From: Anaeromyxobacter diazotrophicus | Lineage (GTDB): Bacteria > Myxococcota > Myxococcia > Myxococcales > Anaeromyxobacteraceae | NCBI RefSeq assembly: GCF_013340205.1 | Contig: NZ_BJTG01000007.1 | Location: forward strand, 186,001 to 250,000 | Direction: 5' to 3' | Length of the DNA stretch: 64,000 nucleotides | Shown here: one piece after another, positions 1-8,930 of the stretch | Layout of the letters: each line of letters begins with the position of its first letter | Numbering within the stretch: the stretch's first letter is position 1 | Program-made: the position numbers and the translations under genes | Notes under the pieces: model-generated | The model's input: only the letters and a program-made list of their open reading frames with translations | The model's database searches: none | What the model was told of the DNA's origin: nothing

Positions 1-160
1 CGCGGACGAGGTGCTGCGCCTGCTCCGGGAGCTGCCGGAGGAGGAGCGGCGGCGCCTCGGCCAGGCGGCGCGGGCGCGGGTCCTGGGCGAGCACACGGCG
101 GCGCACCGGGCGCGGGCGCTGGAGGGCTACCTCGCCGAGGCGAGCGGCGGAGGAGGGTGA
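1..160 (+). CDS. C-terminal fragment of a CgeB-type glycosyltransferase (5' end outside window)
   Basis: The reading frame is open from base 2 to a TGA at 158-160 and gives about 52 residues. They include ARARVLGEHTAAHRARALE, which closely matches the C-terminal helix of the complete CgeB-like glycosyltransferase at 2272-3345 (ARARVLAQHTAERRAAELV). In this family the segment closes the second Rossmann domain that binds the nucleotide-sugar donor. The stop lies 3 bp before the ugd start, so the two genes are almost certainly co-transcribed. Only the tail is visible, so the acceptor and linkage cannot be judged. Confidence 0.6.
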   Translation, partial: ADEVLRLLRELPEEERRRLGQAARARVLGEHTAAHRARALEGYLAEASGGGG

Positions 161-163
161 CGG

Positions 164-1462
<1,299 letters not shown>

Positions 1463-1464
1463 CC

Positions 1465-1485
1465 CCCGGCCGCGCCGCGGCCGGG
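1465..1485. terminator. Shared hairpin between convergent genes
   Basis: A perfect 9-bp stem (CCCGGCCGC / GCGGCCGGG) with a 3-nt loop fills the 27-bp gap between the ugd stop and the convergent gene ending at 1490. There is no clear T-run on either side. It is probably a bidirectional terminator of the GC-stem type. Confidence 0.55.
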
Positions 1486-1489
1486 CCGC

Positions 1490-2272
1490 TCACGGCTCCG
1501 GCGGCGCCGCCGGTTCCTCCCGCTCCGCCTCCTCGCGGACGTGGCGCGCGGCCTCCTGGCCGCGGAGGATCTGCAGGGCCTCGTGGTAGCCGTGCAGCGT
1601 GCCCACGTCCACGTACGCCTCGCCGGCCCGGAGCGCGTGCGCGTGGCCGCCGCGGCCCAGCCACGCGTTCACGAGCGTCCCGAAGTACTCGTCGCTCCGG
1701 GCGCGCTCGATCCACAGCAGGTGGAGCTGGGCCAGCACCTCCCCGGAGAGCCGGAACGCGCCCCAGATCCAGCGCGTGGAGGGGTGCTCCGCCTTCACCT
1801 CGATGGCGCGCACCTCCCCGCCGGCGCCGGTCACCACCGCGTCGAACAGGTCGGGGCGCGCCACCGGGAAGAGCAGGAAGGAGAAGTCGCCGCCGAGGCG
1901 CGCCAGCCCGTCCGCCGGGAACCAGACCGTGTCCGGCAGCCCGACCAGCACCTCCTCGTGCGGCGCGATCCAGGGCAGGGCGCGGAAGAGCGCGTCGCAC
2001 AGCCCGGCCGGCCGCGGCTGCACCGTGTAGCAGACGTGGGCCGGGCCGATCTGGCCGCCGTAGTACTCGACGATGTCGCTCTTCCCGGGCGACACGACGA
2101 AGCAGAGCTTGCGCGCTCCGGCGCGGAGCATGCGCTCGACGAGGTACTCCGAGACCGCCTTGGGCCGCTCGGTCCCGTCCACGAGCTGGCTCCCCACCGG
2201 GAGCAGCTCCTTCGAGAAGGCGAGCGGCTGGATGCGGCTCCCCACGCCGGCGGCCGGGATGACGCCCCACAT
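1490..2272 (-). CDS. Nucleotide-sugar pyrophosphorylase (RfbA/GalU-like nucleotidyltransferase)
   Basis: The 260-residue cytoplasmic protein has the N-terminal signature GVIPAAGVGSRIQPLAFSKE followed by LLPVG, the nucleotide-binding loop of enzymes that join an NTP to a sugar 1-phosphate. Further on are a GLPDTVWFP segment, at the usual place of the metal-binding aspartate, and a late DVGTLHGYHEAL that matches the DxGT sugar-site motif. The ATG at 2272 shares one base with the TGA of the upstream glycosyltransferase, so translation is probably coupled. At 260 residues it is shorter than typical thymidylyltransferases (about 290). Sugar and nucleotide specificity cannot be read from the sequence. 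The neighbours suggest polysaccharide precursor supply. Confidence 0.8.
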   Translation of the reverse strand: MWGVIPAAGVGSRIQPLAFSKELLPVGSQLVDGTERPKAVSEYLVERMLRAGARKLCFVVSPGKSDIVEYYGGQIGPAHVCYTVQPRPAGLCDALFRALPWIAPHEEVLVGLPDTVWFPADGLARLGGDFSFLLFPVARPDLFDAVVTGAGGEVRAIEVKAEHPSTRWIWGAFRLSGEVLAQLHLLWIERARSDEYFGTLVNAWLGRGGHAHALRAGEAYVDVGTLHGYHEALQILRGQEAARHVREEAEREEPAAPPEP

Positions 2273-3345
2273 CAGCCGGCCCTCCCGGCGCCCTCGATGG
2301 CCGCGACGAGCTCCGCCGCGCGCCGCTCCGCCGTGTGCTGGGCGAGGACCCGCGCGCGGGCGGCGCGCCCGACGCGGGCGAGCTCCCCGGGCGGCAGGTC
2401 GACCGCGGCCAGCGCCTCCTCCGTGTCGCGGGCGACCAGGATCTCGCGCCCGGGCTCGAAGAACGCGGAGAGGCCCTCCCAGGCGTCGGAGAGCACCGGG
2501 GTGCCGCAGGCGGCCGCCTCGAACAGCCGGCCGGAGGGGCAGTAGCCCATGGCCGCCATGGGCCCGCGGGTGACGTTCACGGTCAGCGGAGAGGAGCAGT
2601 AGAAGGCGGGGTGGTCGGAGGGCGGGAGGTGCCGCACGTAGCGGATGTTGTCGCGCCAGGGGAAGTCGCGCCCGTACTGGGCGCCGCCCAGCACGAACGT
2701 GCGCTCCGGCCGCCGGCGCGCCGGCTCGACGAAGAGCTGCTCGAGCGCCGCCTGGCGGCTCGGGGCGTAGGTCCCGAGGTACGACAGGTCGGCGCGGAAG
2801 GCGGGCGCCGCGGCGGTGGGCCGGTGCACCTCCGGGTCGACGCTGCCGTAGAGCGGCACGACCCGCCGCGCCCCGAACGCCCGCGCCAGCTCGGAGAGCG
2901 CGGCGCCGCCGGTGAAGGAGAGCACCAGGTCGTAGCCGCCCAGCCCGCGCGGCCCGATGTAGTCGACCGCCTCGCCCCGCCGCGCCCGGTCGAGCGTGAC
3001 CGGCGTGTCGAGGTCGTAGAAGGCGCGGACCGGCGCGCGCGACTCGAGCACGAGCTCGGCCGCGGCCGCGCCGTCCGGGCAGTAGGAGGTGACCATGGCG
3101 CAGTCGGCCTCGGCGAGCGCCCGGCGCGCGGCCGGGAGCGCGTCGCCCCAGGCCGCGTAGAGCCACAGCGCGCCCCCGGGCAGCGCGGTGAGGTCGCGGG
3201 CCGCGGCGTAGTACGGGACGTCGCGCTCGAAGAAGGTGAGGTGGTGGCCCCGCCGCGCGAGCGAGCGCGCGAGCCCTCGCCAGAGCGTCGCGTGCCCGTT
3301 GCCCCACGACGAGCTGATGGTGAGCCCGAACACGACGAGCCGCAT
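2272..3345 (-). CDS. CgeB-like glycosyltransferase
   Basis: The 357-residue GT-B-fold protein opens with MRLVVFGLTISSSWGNGHAT, typical of the CgeB/DUF3880 group that adds sugars to spore-coat, capsule or LPS-like structures. The second half holds SGRLFEAAACGTPVLSD and EPGREILVARDTEEAL, the donor-binding region of the glycosyltrans_1_2 domain. The ATG at 3345 is preferred over in-frame ATG 3381 because GGGAGG lies just upstream and the conserved beta strand starts immediately. It overlaps the pyrophosphorylase gene by one base. The C-terminal helix resembles the fragment at 1-160, so the locus carried at least two related transferases. The acceptor is unknown. Confidence 0.8.
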   Translation of the reverse strand: MRLVVFGLTISSSWGNGHATLWRGLARSLARRGHHLTFFERDVPYYAAARDLTALPGGALWLYAAWGDALPAARRALAEADCAMVTSYCPDGAAAAELVLESRAPVRAFYDLDTPVTLDRARRGEAVDYIGPRGLGGYDLVLSFTGGAALSELARAFGARRVVPLYGSVDPEVHRPTAAAPAFRADLSYLGTYAPSRQAALEQLFVEPARRRPERTFVLGGAQYGRDFPWRDNIRYVRHLPPSDHPAFYCSSPLTVNVTRGPMAAMGYCPSGRLFEAAACGTPVLSDAWEGLSAFFEPGREILVARDTEEALAAVDLPPGELARVGRAARARVLAQHTAERRAAELVAAIEGAGRAG

Positions 3346-3464
3346 GCGCCTCCCAGGCGAGGCGCCGCCGCGCCCCTGCACGGAAGGTAACGCGCGCCGC
3401 CCGGGACCCGCAGCCCCCGCGCTGGCGGCGTCGCCGCCGGCGTGCCGGGGCCGTCCGCCCGCGC

Positions 3465-3797
3465 TCAGCGGCGGGCGTCGCCGCCGGCGGAGAGCTCCCA
3501 GCCGAGCGGGTTCCAGCCCTGGAGCACGAGCCGCCGCAGGCCGAGGAACGACGCCACCCCGAGCGTCAGCGCCCGCCCGTCCGGCAGGGCCCGGGGCACG
3601 TGCACGGTGATCCCGTCCACCGTCGACTCGCGGTACGCGTCGCGCTCGGCCGCGGGCGGCGCGCCGAACCGGACGGAGGGCCGCTCCTGGAGCGGGGGCA
3701 CGCCGCAGCCGCCGTGCACCACGCGGGCGAGCTCGAGCCGGACCGCCACGCCCTTCGCCAGGATGAGCTCGCGCGCCGCGGGGGTGAGGGAGATCAT
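3465..3797 (-). CDS. Small HesB/IscA-like protein of the CC/Se-motif type
   Basis: The 110-residue protein starts MISLTPAARELILAKG and continues VRLELARVVHGGCGV, the opening of HesB/IscA-like folds. The pattern PSVRFGAP...Y...VDGITVHVP...L..L.WNPLGW fits small proteins often labelled CC/Se motif family (seleno)proteins. In those the active site is Cys-Cys or Sec-Cys. Here the first position reads Gly (codon GGC) and only the second Cys remains, so the usual redox pair is not complete. Start 3797 is chosen over 3833 because the conserved fold starts there, although no good ribosome-binding site is visible. The gene stands alone. The role (metal or sulfur handling) is uncertain. Confidence 0.55.
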   Translation of the reverse strand: MISLTPAARELILAKGVAVRLELARVVHGGCGVPPLQERPSVRFGAPPAAERDAYRESTVDGITVHVPRALPDGRALTLGVASFLGLRRLVLQGWNPLGWELSAGGDARR

Positions 3798-3846
3798 GGG
3801 GGAGGGTGTGGCCCGGCGGCGGGGCGGGCGCAACGCCCCCGCCGAG

Positions 3847-4632
3847 CTAGCCGGCGTCCTCCGGCGGCGGCTCCTCGTCGCCGGTCGATCGGTCGAGGTA
3901 CCAGGCGAGCTCGCGCGCGGCGGCGGCGTGGGCGGCCTCGTCGAGCCGGCCGGCCGCGAGCATCCGGTCGAGGATGCGGCGGGCGCGCCGCGCCAGCCAG
4001 CGCGAGGGGTGGTCGAGGTCGGCGCGGCGCGGCGCGGGCAGCATGGCGGCGAGCAGCGCCGCCTGCGCGGGCGAGAGGGCGGCGGCCGGCACGCCGAAGC
4101 GCGCCCGGGCGGCGGCCTCGATCCCGAACACCCCCTCGCCCCACTCCGCCACGTTGAGGTAGAGGGCGAGGATGCGGCGCTTCGGCACCGCGCGCTCGAG
4201 CTTCACCGCCAGCACCGCCTCCTTCGCCTTGCGCCAGGCGGAGCGCTCGGTCCCGAGCCAGAGGTTCTTCGCCAGCTGCTGGGTGAGCGTGGAGGCGCCG
4301 CGGAGCGCCCGGCCGGAGCGCAGGCTGTCGTCGGCGGCCGCCTCGACCTCGGCCCAGTCGAACGCGCCGTGGCCGTAGAAGCGCGCGTCCTCGGAGACCA
4401 GCACCGCCTGCACCAGCGCGGGCGCCACGCGGTCGAGGCCGACCCAGCTCTGGTGGACCCGCAGCGTCCGGCCGTGCGCGCGCGCCTCGGCGCGGCGCTG
4501 CTCGATGACGGCGGTGGTCCGCGGGTTCTTCGTCTTCACCTCCGAGGGATCGGGCAGGACGACCCACAGCCCCGCGTAGAGCGCGAGGAGGGCGAGGGCG
4601 GAGAGAGTGACCAGCGCGGCGAGGCGTCGCAC
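3847..4632 (-). CDS. mtgA: Monofunctional peptidoglycan glycosyltransferase
   Basis: It polymerises lipid II into glycan strands on the periplasmic face of the inner membrane. The 261-residue product has one N-terminal membrane anchor (about residues 4-26), then the GT51 signatures VSEDARFYGHGAFDW with catalytic Glu81, and GASTLTQQLAKNLWL at 112-126, followed by AVKLERAVPKRRILALYLN and EWGEGVFGIEAAA. There is no transpeptidase domain, so it is the monofunctional type. The GTG at 4632 is preferred because a -10-like TAAGGT sits 7 nt upstream. The other GTG at 4641 would overlap that box. The gene is divergent from the MFS transporter. Confidence 0.92.
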   Translation of the reverse strand: MRRLAALVTLSALALLALYAGLWVVLPDPSEVKTKNPRTTAVIEQRRAEARAHGRTLRVHQSWVGLDRVAPALVQAVLVSEDARFYGHGAFDWAEVEAAADDSLRSGRALRGASTLTQQLAKNLWLGTERSAWRKAKEAVLAVKLERAVPKRRILALYLNVAEWGEGVFGIEAAARARFGVPAAALSPAQAALLAAMLPAPRRADLDHPSRWLARRARRILDRMLAAGRLDEAAHAAAARELAWYLDRSTGDEEPPPEDAG

Positions 4633-4639
4633 GGCGGGC

Positions 4640-4645
4640 ACCTTA
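4640..4645 (-). promoter_or_regulatory. Possible -10 box of mtgA (leaderless arrangement)
   Basis: TAAGGT on the minus strand ends 7 nt before the GTG at 4632, so a transcript would start at or next to the start codon. The -35 region (TCGAAG at a 17-nt spacing) is poor, so this rests on the -10 alone. Confidence 0.35.
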
Positions 4646-4680
4646 GCACCGCTCACGCTAAGCTTCGACGCGGGGGCGCG

Positions 4681-5898
4681 ATGCGGCGGCCACGGTCCGG
4701 CGGACTTCCACGCGTGGTGTGGCTGCTCGGCTTCGCGAGCTTCGCCAACGACGTCTCGAGCGAGGCGATCTTCCCGCTCCTGCCGCTCTACCTGGCCGAG
4801 CTGGGCGGGGGCGTCGGGCTGCTCGGCCTCATCGAGGGCAGCGCCGACGCCGTCTCGAGCGGCGTCAAGGTGCTGGCGGGGCGGTGGTCCGACCGCGGGC
4901 CGCGGCGGCTCCTGGTGGTGGGCGGCTACGGGCTCCCGGCGCTGGCGCGGGCGGGCATCGCGGCCGCGCTCGCGCCCTGGCACGTCCTTTTGGCGCGCCT
5001 GACCGACCGGGTGGGGAAGGGGATCCGCTCCGGGCCGCGCGACGCGCTCCTGGCCGACGCGGTGGCGGAGGAGAGCGCGGGCCGCGCCTTCGGCGTCCAG
5101 CGCTCGCTCGACCACCTGGGGGCGGCGGTGGGGCCGCTCGTCGCCTCGGGGCTGCTCCTGGCCCTCGCGGCGCTGCCGCAGGAGCGCGCGCTGCGCGCGA
5201 CCTTCGCGGTCGCGGCGGCGCTGGGGCTGGTGGCGCCGGCGCTGGTGCTGCTCGGGTTGCGGCCGGGGGGGAGCTCGACCTCGACCGCGACCGCGACCGG
5301 CAAACGCAACGCGAACGCGGACGCGGCGGACAGGCCGCTCTCGGGGGCGTTCTGGAGGTACCTCGCCTGCGCGGCGATCTTCGCGCTCGCGAACTCCTCC
5401 GACGCCTTCCTGCTCCGGAAGGCGCACGACGTGGGGTACACGGCGGCGCAGGTGCCGCTGCTCTGGTTCGGGCACCACCTCGTGAAGGCGCTGGCGGGGG
5501 CGCCGGGCGGCGCGCTCTCGGACCGGCTGCCGCGCGCCTGGGTGGTCGCGGGGGGATGGGTCGCCTACGGGCTCGCCTACCTCGGCTTCTCGGCGGCGAA
5601 CGCCCGCTGGCAGGTGGCGGCGCTCTTCGGGTTCTACGCGCTCTACCACGGCCTGGCCGAGGCCGCGGAGCGCGCGCTCGTGGCCGACGCGGCGGATCGC
5701 GGCGCGCGCGGCCGGGCCTACGGGTGGTATCACGGGGTCACCGGCGCGGTGGCGCTCCCGGCGAGCGTGCTGACGGGCTGGCTGTGGAGCACGCGAGGCG
5801 CGGGCGAAGCGCTGGCCACCTCCGGGGCGCTGGCGCTCCTGGCTGCGGGGGTGCTCACCCTGAGTGCATGGGGCGGGCGCCTCGGGAGGGCCGCCTGA
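4681..5898 (+). CDS. MFS transporter
   Basis: The 405-residue inner-membrane protein has about 11-12 hydrophobic helices in two halves. The first half carries FASFANDVSSEAIFPLLPLY and LTDRVGKGIRSGPRDALL, which mark a widespread but poorly characterised MFS branch (often annotated as drug/sugar permeases). The second half has ALSDRLPRAWVV, the equivalent loop between helices 8 and 9. The central cytoplasmic linker contains STSTATAT at residues 199-206, encoded by the hexamer repeat found elsewhere in the window. That suggests repeat growth in a tolerant loop. ATG 4681 is the first start after the divergent mtgA promoter region. The substrate cannot be inferred. Confidence 0.85.
   Translation: MRRPRSGGLPRVVWLLGFASFANDVSSEAIFPLLPLYLAELGGGVGLLGLIEGSADAVSSGVKVLAGRWSDRGPRRLLVVGGYGLPALARAGIAAALAPWHVLLARLTDRVGKGIRSGPRDALLADAVAEESAGRAFGVQRSLDHLGAAVGPLVASGLLLALAALPQERALRATFAVAAALGLVAPALVLLGLRPGGSSTSTATATGKRNANADAADRPLSGAFWRYLACAAIFALANSSDAFLLRKAHDVGYTAAQVPLLWFGHHLVKALAGAPGGALSDRLPRAWVVAGGWVAYGLAYLGFSAANARWQVAALFGFYALYHGLAEAAERALVADAADRGARGRAYGWYHGVTGAVALPASVLTGWLWSTRGAGEALATSGALALLAAGVLTLSAWGGRLGRAA
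5275..5298 (+). repeat. GCGACC/TCGACC hexamer tract inside the MFS gene
   Basis: There are four hexamers, TCGACC twice then GCGACC twice, encoding Ser-Thr-Ser-Thr-Ala-Thr-Ala-Thr in the linker between the two transporter halves. The same hexamer on the opposite strand (GGTCGC/GGTCGA) builds the tracts at 6722, 7178 and 34421, and the coding tract at 38422 reads in this orientation. Confidence 0.8.
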
Positions 5899-6035
5899 CC
5901 GCGGCGGCCGCGGCTCGCGGCTCCGCGGACCCAAGCCCTTTTGGTTCCTTGATCCACCCGGGGCGTGCCGGTAAGCCCCGCGCAATCCGAAACGGTGAAG
6001 CTTTCTCGAGCGGCCAGTCAGGCCAGGAGGCAGTG

Positions 6036-6644
6036 ATGGCGGACGTGAAGAAGTACGCGGAGCACGACTTCTCGAAGGTGCGCGGGCTCACCGGCATCTC
6101 CGACAACCAGATCGCCGAGCACCTCAAGCTCTACGCGGGCTACGTGAAGCGCACCAACACGCTCACCGAGAAGCTCTTCGCCCTGTGCGGCGACGGGAAG
6201 GCCTCGGGCGCCGACCCGGTCTACGCCGAGCTCACCCGCCGCATGGGGTTCGAGTACAACGGCATGGTCCTGCACGAGTACTACTTCGGGAACCTCACCG
6301 GCGGCGCGCAGGCCGAGCCGCCGGCGGGCGGCAAGCTCCGCAAGGCCATCGAGGCCTCGTTCGGCGGCAAGTACGAGACCTGGCTGGCCGACTTCCGCGC
6401 GGTGGCGACCATGCCGGGCGTGGGCTGGGCCATCCTGTACCAGGACCCGAACACCGGCTGGCTGTCGAACCACTGGATCACCCTGCACAACGACGGCAAC
6501 CCGGCGGGCTTCAAGCCGATCCTGGTGATGGACGGCTGGGAGCACGCCTTCATGCGCGACTACCAGGCCACGGAGCGCGCCAAGTACGTCGACGCGTTCT
6601 TCAAGAACGTGAACTGGCAGACCTGCGAGAGCCGGCTGAAGTAG
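6036..6644 (+). CDS. sodB: Superoxide dismutase, Fe/Mn family
   Basis: It converts superoxide to oxygen and peroxide. The 202-residue length is normal. The four metal ligands can be placed: His29 (AEHLKLYAGYV), His80 (VLHEYYFGNL), Asp166 and His170 (MDGWEHAF). There is no signal peptide, so the enzyme is cytoplasmic. DGWEH replaces the commoner DVWEH, and the first ligand region lacks the usual HH pair, which places it in a less typical branch. Fe versus Mn cannot be decided by eye. AGGAGG lies 6 bases before the ATG. It is a single gene followed by a strong stem-loop. The symbol is given by family only. Confidence 0.9.
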   Translation: MADVKKYAEHDFSKVRGLTGISDNQIAEHLKLYAGYVKRTNTLTEKLFALCGDGKASGADPVYAELTRRMGFEYNGMVLHEYYFGNLTGGAQAEPPAGGKLRKAIEASFGGKYETWLADFRAVATMPGVGWAILYQDPNTGWLSNHWITLHNDGNPAGFKPILVMDGWEHAFMRDYQATERAKYVDAFFKNVNWQTCESRLK

Positions 6645-6668
6645 CGCGCACCCGCCCACGCTGACAGT

Positions 6669-6707
6669 GACACGCGGCCCGGGTCATGCGGCCCGGGCCG
6701 TCGTGTC
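6669..6707 (+). terminator. Terminator-like hairpin after sod
   Basis: GACACG-CGGCCCGGG pairs with CCCGGGCCG-T-CGTGTC, leaving one unpaired base and an 8-nt loop, 25 bp after the sod stop. No T-run follows, which is common in very GC-rich genomes. Confidence 0.6.
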
Positions 6708-6721
6708 TCCGGAGTCCAAAG

Positions 6722-6782
6722 TTCGCGGTCGAAGGTCGCGGTCGAAGGTCGCGGTCGAGGTCGAGGTCGAGGTCGCGGTCGC
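6722..6782. repeat. GGTCGC/GGTCGAA repeat tract
   Basis: About nine units mix GGTCGC, GGTCGA and GGTCGAA. The alternation of GGTCGAA and GGTCGC matches the tract at 34421-34506 closely, which points to a shared origin rather than chance low complexity. Confidence 0.85.
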
Positions 6783-6994
6783 CCACCGGGTGCCGCTCCC
6801 CTCGCCCCGCGCAGCCAGGGAGAGGGGTGGGGGAGAGGGGCCTCTCATCCACGCTTCATTCACGGTCGGGGGCGCCATGCGCAACCCAGCCGCCCCGCGC
6901 CCGCGCGCGCGTCGGCGCCCGTGCTCCGCGCCGCAAGGGGTGCCCCTCGGCCGGAACGCGCACCTCGGTTCCCGCGACGCGGCTGCGGAACCTT

Positions 6995-7022
6995 GATCCG
7001 CGCCGCCTGCGCGGCGCGGATC
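6995..7022. other. Perfect 12-bp inverted repeat with 4-nt loop
   Basis: GATCCGCGCCGC, loop CTGC, then GCGGCGCGGATC. It lies mid-gap between sod and mutY with no T-run and no gene ending nearby, so its role (terminator remnant, mobile-repeat end or protein site) is open. Confidence 0.6.
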
Positions 7023-7177
7023 TTCGAGCAGTCCTCGCCGCGGTCGGTGTCCACTCGGCGCGTTCCGGCGAACGTGGCGCCCGCGGCGGCGCTTCGCAAT
7101 GGCGCCTCGTGCGCGCGCGGGCGCGGGGCGGCGCGTCCGGGGCGCGCGTGAGCGACGAGGTGGCCCCGGGACTCGGG

Positions 7178-7215
7178 TTGCGGTCGAGTTCGCGGTCGAG
7201 TTCGCGGTCGCGGTA
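7178..7215. repeat. GCGGTCGAGTTC repeat tract upstream of mutY
   Basis: Units GCGGTCGAGTTC occur twice and then run into GCGGTCGCGGT, ending 16 bp before the chosen mutY ATG. It is a variant of the same hexamer family and occupies the place where a mutY promoter or ribosome-binding site would be expected. Confidence 0.75.
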
Positions 7216-7231
7216 GATCGTGGTGCTCCCG

Positions 7232-8347
7232 ATGCCCGTCCTCCCCTCCGCCCGCCGCTCCGCCCTCCGCCGCCGACTCCTCGCCTGGTGGGACGCGGGG
7301 CACCGCGAGCTGCCCTGGCGCTTCCCGACGGGCGAGGCGGATCCCTACCGCGTGTGGATCTCGGAGGTCATGCTGCAGCAGACGCAGGTGGCGGCGGTGG
7401 TGCCGTACTACCTCCGCTTCCTCGAGCGCTTCCCGACGCTCGAGGCGCTCGCCGAGGCGTCCGAGGACGAGGTGCTCGCGCGCTGGAGCGGGCTCGGCTA
7501 CTACGCGCGCGGGCGGCGGCTTCGCGCGGCGGCGCGGGAGATGCTCGCGCGGCACGGCGGCGTCCCGCGCTCGCGCGAGGCGCTGGCGGCGCTGCCGGGC
7601 TTCGGCCCTTACACGGCCGGCGCGGTGGCGAGCATCGCCTTCGGCCTGGAGGAGCCCTGCGTGGACGGGAACGTGGCGCGGGTGCTGGCGCGCCTCGGCT
7701 GCGTCGAGGGCGCGCCGGAGGCTCCGGCCACGCGGGCGCGGCTGTGGGCGCTCGCGGCGGAGCTCGTGCGCGGGCCGCGGCCGGGCGAGCTCAACCAGGC
7801 GCTCATGGACCTCGGCGCGACCGTCTGCGGGAAGGCGGCGCCGCGCTGCGCGCGCTGCCCGGTCGCCCCCTGCTGCGCGGCGCGCGCCCGCGGCCGGGAG
7901 CGCGAGCTGCCGCCGGCGCGGGCGCGCCGGGCGCCGCGCCGGCTCGAGGTGGCGTGCGCGGTCGTCGTGCAGGGCGGCCGGCTGCTGCTCGAGCGCCGGC
8001 CGCCGGGCGGCCTCTTCGGGGGGCTTTGGGAGCTGCCCGGGGCGGAGGTCGCACCTGGGGCGACCGCGCCCGCCGCTCTCGCGGAAGCCCTGGCGCTGCG
8101 GGGGTTGCGGGTGAGGGTGGGGAAAGAGCTGGCGCGCGTGGAGCGGGTGCTGACGCACCGGCGCCTGGCGCTCACGGCCTTTCGCGGCAGCGTCGCGCGG
8201 CTGCCGCCTCCGGGGGGGCAGCTCCGGCTGGCCGCGCCCGAGGAGCTGCCGGCGCTCGCGCTCTCCGCGGCGACCCGGGCCCTGGTGGAGGCGCTGCCGG
8301 CGAGCGGCCGTCCCGCCGCGCGCCGCAGAATTCGTGAGGAAGAATGA
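7232..8347 (+). CDS. mutY: A/G-specific adenine glycosylase
   Basis: It removes adenine mispaired with 8-oxoguanine. The 371-residue protein has the helix-hairpin-helix [14 protein letters not shown] (121-134), catalytic Glu45 in [10 protein letters not shown], catalytic Asp145 in CVDGNVARV, and a [4Fe-4S] loop with Cys199, Cys206, Cys209 and Cys215 (C-x6-C-x2-C-x5-C). A C-terminal NUDIX-like 8-oxoG-recognition domain follows from about residue 235 ([20 protein letters not shown]). ATG 7232 is preferred. GTG 7220 or 7223 would add up to four residues. No clear Shine-Dalgarno is visible because the hexamer tract sits upstream. It stands just before the str-operon promoter. Confidence 0.93.
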   Translation: MPVLPSARRSALRRRLLAWWDAGHRELPWRFPTGEADPYRVWISEVMLQQTQVAAVVPYYLRFLERFPTLEALAEASEDEVLARWSGLGYYARGRRLRAAAREMLARHGGVPRSREALAALPGFGPYTAGAVASIAFGLEEPCVDGNVARVLARLGCVEGAPEAPATRARLWALAAELVRGPRPGELNQALMDLGATVCGKAAPRCARCPVAPCCAARARGRERELPPARARRAPRRLEVACAVVVQGGRLLLERRPPGGLFGGLWELPGAEVAPGATAPAALAEALALRGLRVRVGKELARVERVLTHRRLALTAFRGSVARLPPPGGQLRLAAPEELPALALSAATRALVEALPASGRPAARRRIREEE

Positions 8348-8418
8348 AGATCGCGCTTGGCGCCGGGCCGCGGTGCGAGTACCTTGCGCGCCGCCGGAAG
8401 AAGCGCGCGAATCCCTGC

Positions 8419-8446
8419 TTGACAGCAGGCGGTGGAACCGTATAAT
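8419..8446 (+). promoter_or_regulatory. Consensus sigma-70 promoter of the str operon
   Basis: A perfect TTGACA (8419-8424) and a perfect TATAAT (8441-8446) are separated by 16 bp. It is the only full-consensus promoter noticed in the window, 92 bp before rpsL, and fits very strong growth-linked expression of the ribosomal block. Confidence 0.93.
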
Positions 8447-8486
8447 TCGCGCCCCTTCGACGGATGGGTCTGTCGATGTTCACGGG

Positions 8487-8514
8487 CGCCCCACTGCAGC
8501 GAGCGGGGCGTTTT
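8487..8514 (+). terminator. Leader hairpin with T-run before rpsL (possible attenuator)
   Basis: CGCCCC pairs with GGGGCG across a 12-nt loop and is followed directly by TTTT, between the promoter and rpsL. It has intrinsic-terminator form, yet it lies in the leader of the operon, so it may tune read-through. A similar element precedes rpmJ. Confidence 0.6.
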
Positions 8515-8537
8515 CATTGAAGGAAGCTCTTTCAAGC

Positions 8538-8909
8538 ATGCCGACGATCAGCCAGCTGGTGCGCCAGGGCCGCGAGCAGCTCCAGGTGAAGAAGAAGGCG
8601 CCCGCGCTTCGCGAGTCGCCGCAGAAGCGCGGCGTGTGCACGCGCGTCTACACGACGACGCCGAAGAAGCCGAACTCGGCGCTCCGCAAGGTCGCCCGCG
8701 TCCGCCTCACCAACGGCTTCGAGGTGACGAGCTACATCCCCGGGGTCGGGCACAACCTGCAGGAGCACTCGGTGGTCCTCATCCGCGGGGGCCGCGTGAA
8801 GGACCTCCCGGGCGTGCGCTACCACATCATCCGCGGGACCCTCGACGCCGTCGGCGTGCAGGGCCGCAAGCAGAGCCGCTCCAAGTACGGCGCCAAGCGC
8901 CCCAGCTAA
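8538..8909 (+). CDS. rpsL: 30S ribosomal protein S12
   Basis: S12 sits at the decoding centre and controls accuracy. The 123-residue protein is normal in length. [14 protein letters not shown] (40-53) and [11 protein letters not shown] carry the wild-type lysines whose change gives streptomycin resistance, so the sequence predicts a sensitive allele at these sites. AAGGA precedes the ATG at a rather long distance. It is the first gene of the str operon, behind the consensus promoter at 8419 and the leader hairpin at 8487. Unlike in many bacteria, rpoBC is not immediately upstream. Confidence 0.98.
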   Translation: MPTISQLVRQGREQLQVKKKAPALRESPQKRGVCTRVYTTTPKKPNSALRKVARVRLTNGFEVTSYIPGVGHNLQEHSVVLIRGGRVKDLPGVRYHIIRGTLDAVGVQGRKQSRSKYGAKRPS

Positions 8910-8930
8910 TTTTTCCAAGGACCAGCCTCG

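Larger units (their letters stand above)
6645..7231. other. Non-coding interval between sod and mutY
   Basis: This 587-bp gap is the only one above 300 bp. It holds a terminator-like hairpin (6669-6707), two hexamer-repeat tracts (6722-6782 and 7178-7215), a G/A-rich stretch near 6795-6845 with GGGAGAGGGGTGGGGGAGAG that resembles REP-type intergenic repeats, and a perfect 12-bp hairpin at 6995-7022. Short open frames here have no recognisable protein features or ribosome-binding sites. I see no convincing gene, tRNA or promoter. Confidence 0.6.

Noticed and set aside
3720-3735. Selenocysteine codon in the IscA-like gene
   Set aside because: The relevant codons read GGC-GGC-TGC-GGC. There is no in-frame TGA.
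4639-4641. GTG 4639-4641 as the mtgA start
   Set aside because: It would overlap the likely -10 box. GTG 4632 sits 7 nt beyond that box and keeps the full anchor helix.
6860-6996. Small ORFs in the sod-mutY gap as genes
   Set aside because: They are Arg/Pro/Ala-rich, have no ribosome-binding site and change frame with the repeats. They look like GC-driven open frames.
6722-7215. Regular repeats as a CRISPR array
   Set aside because: The units are 6-7 bp with no unique spacers, and there are no cas genes nearby.
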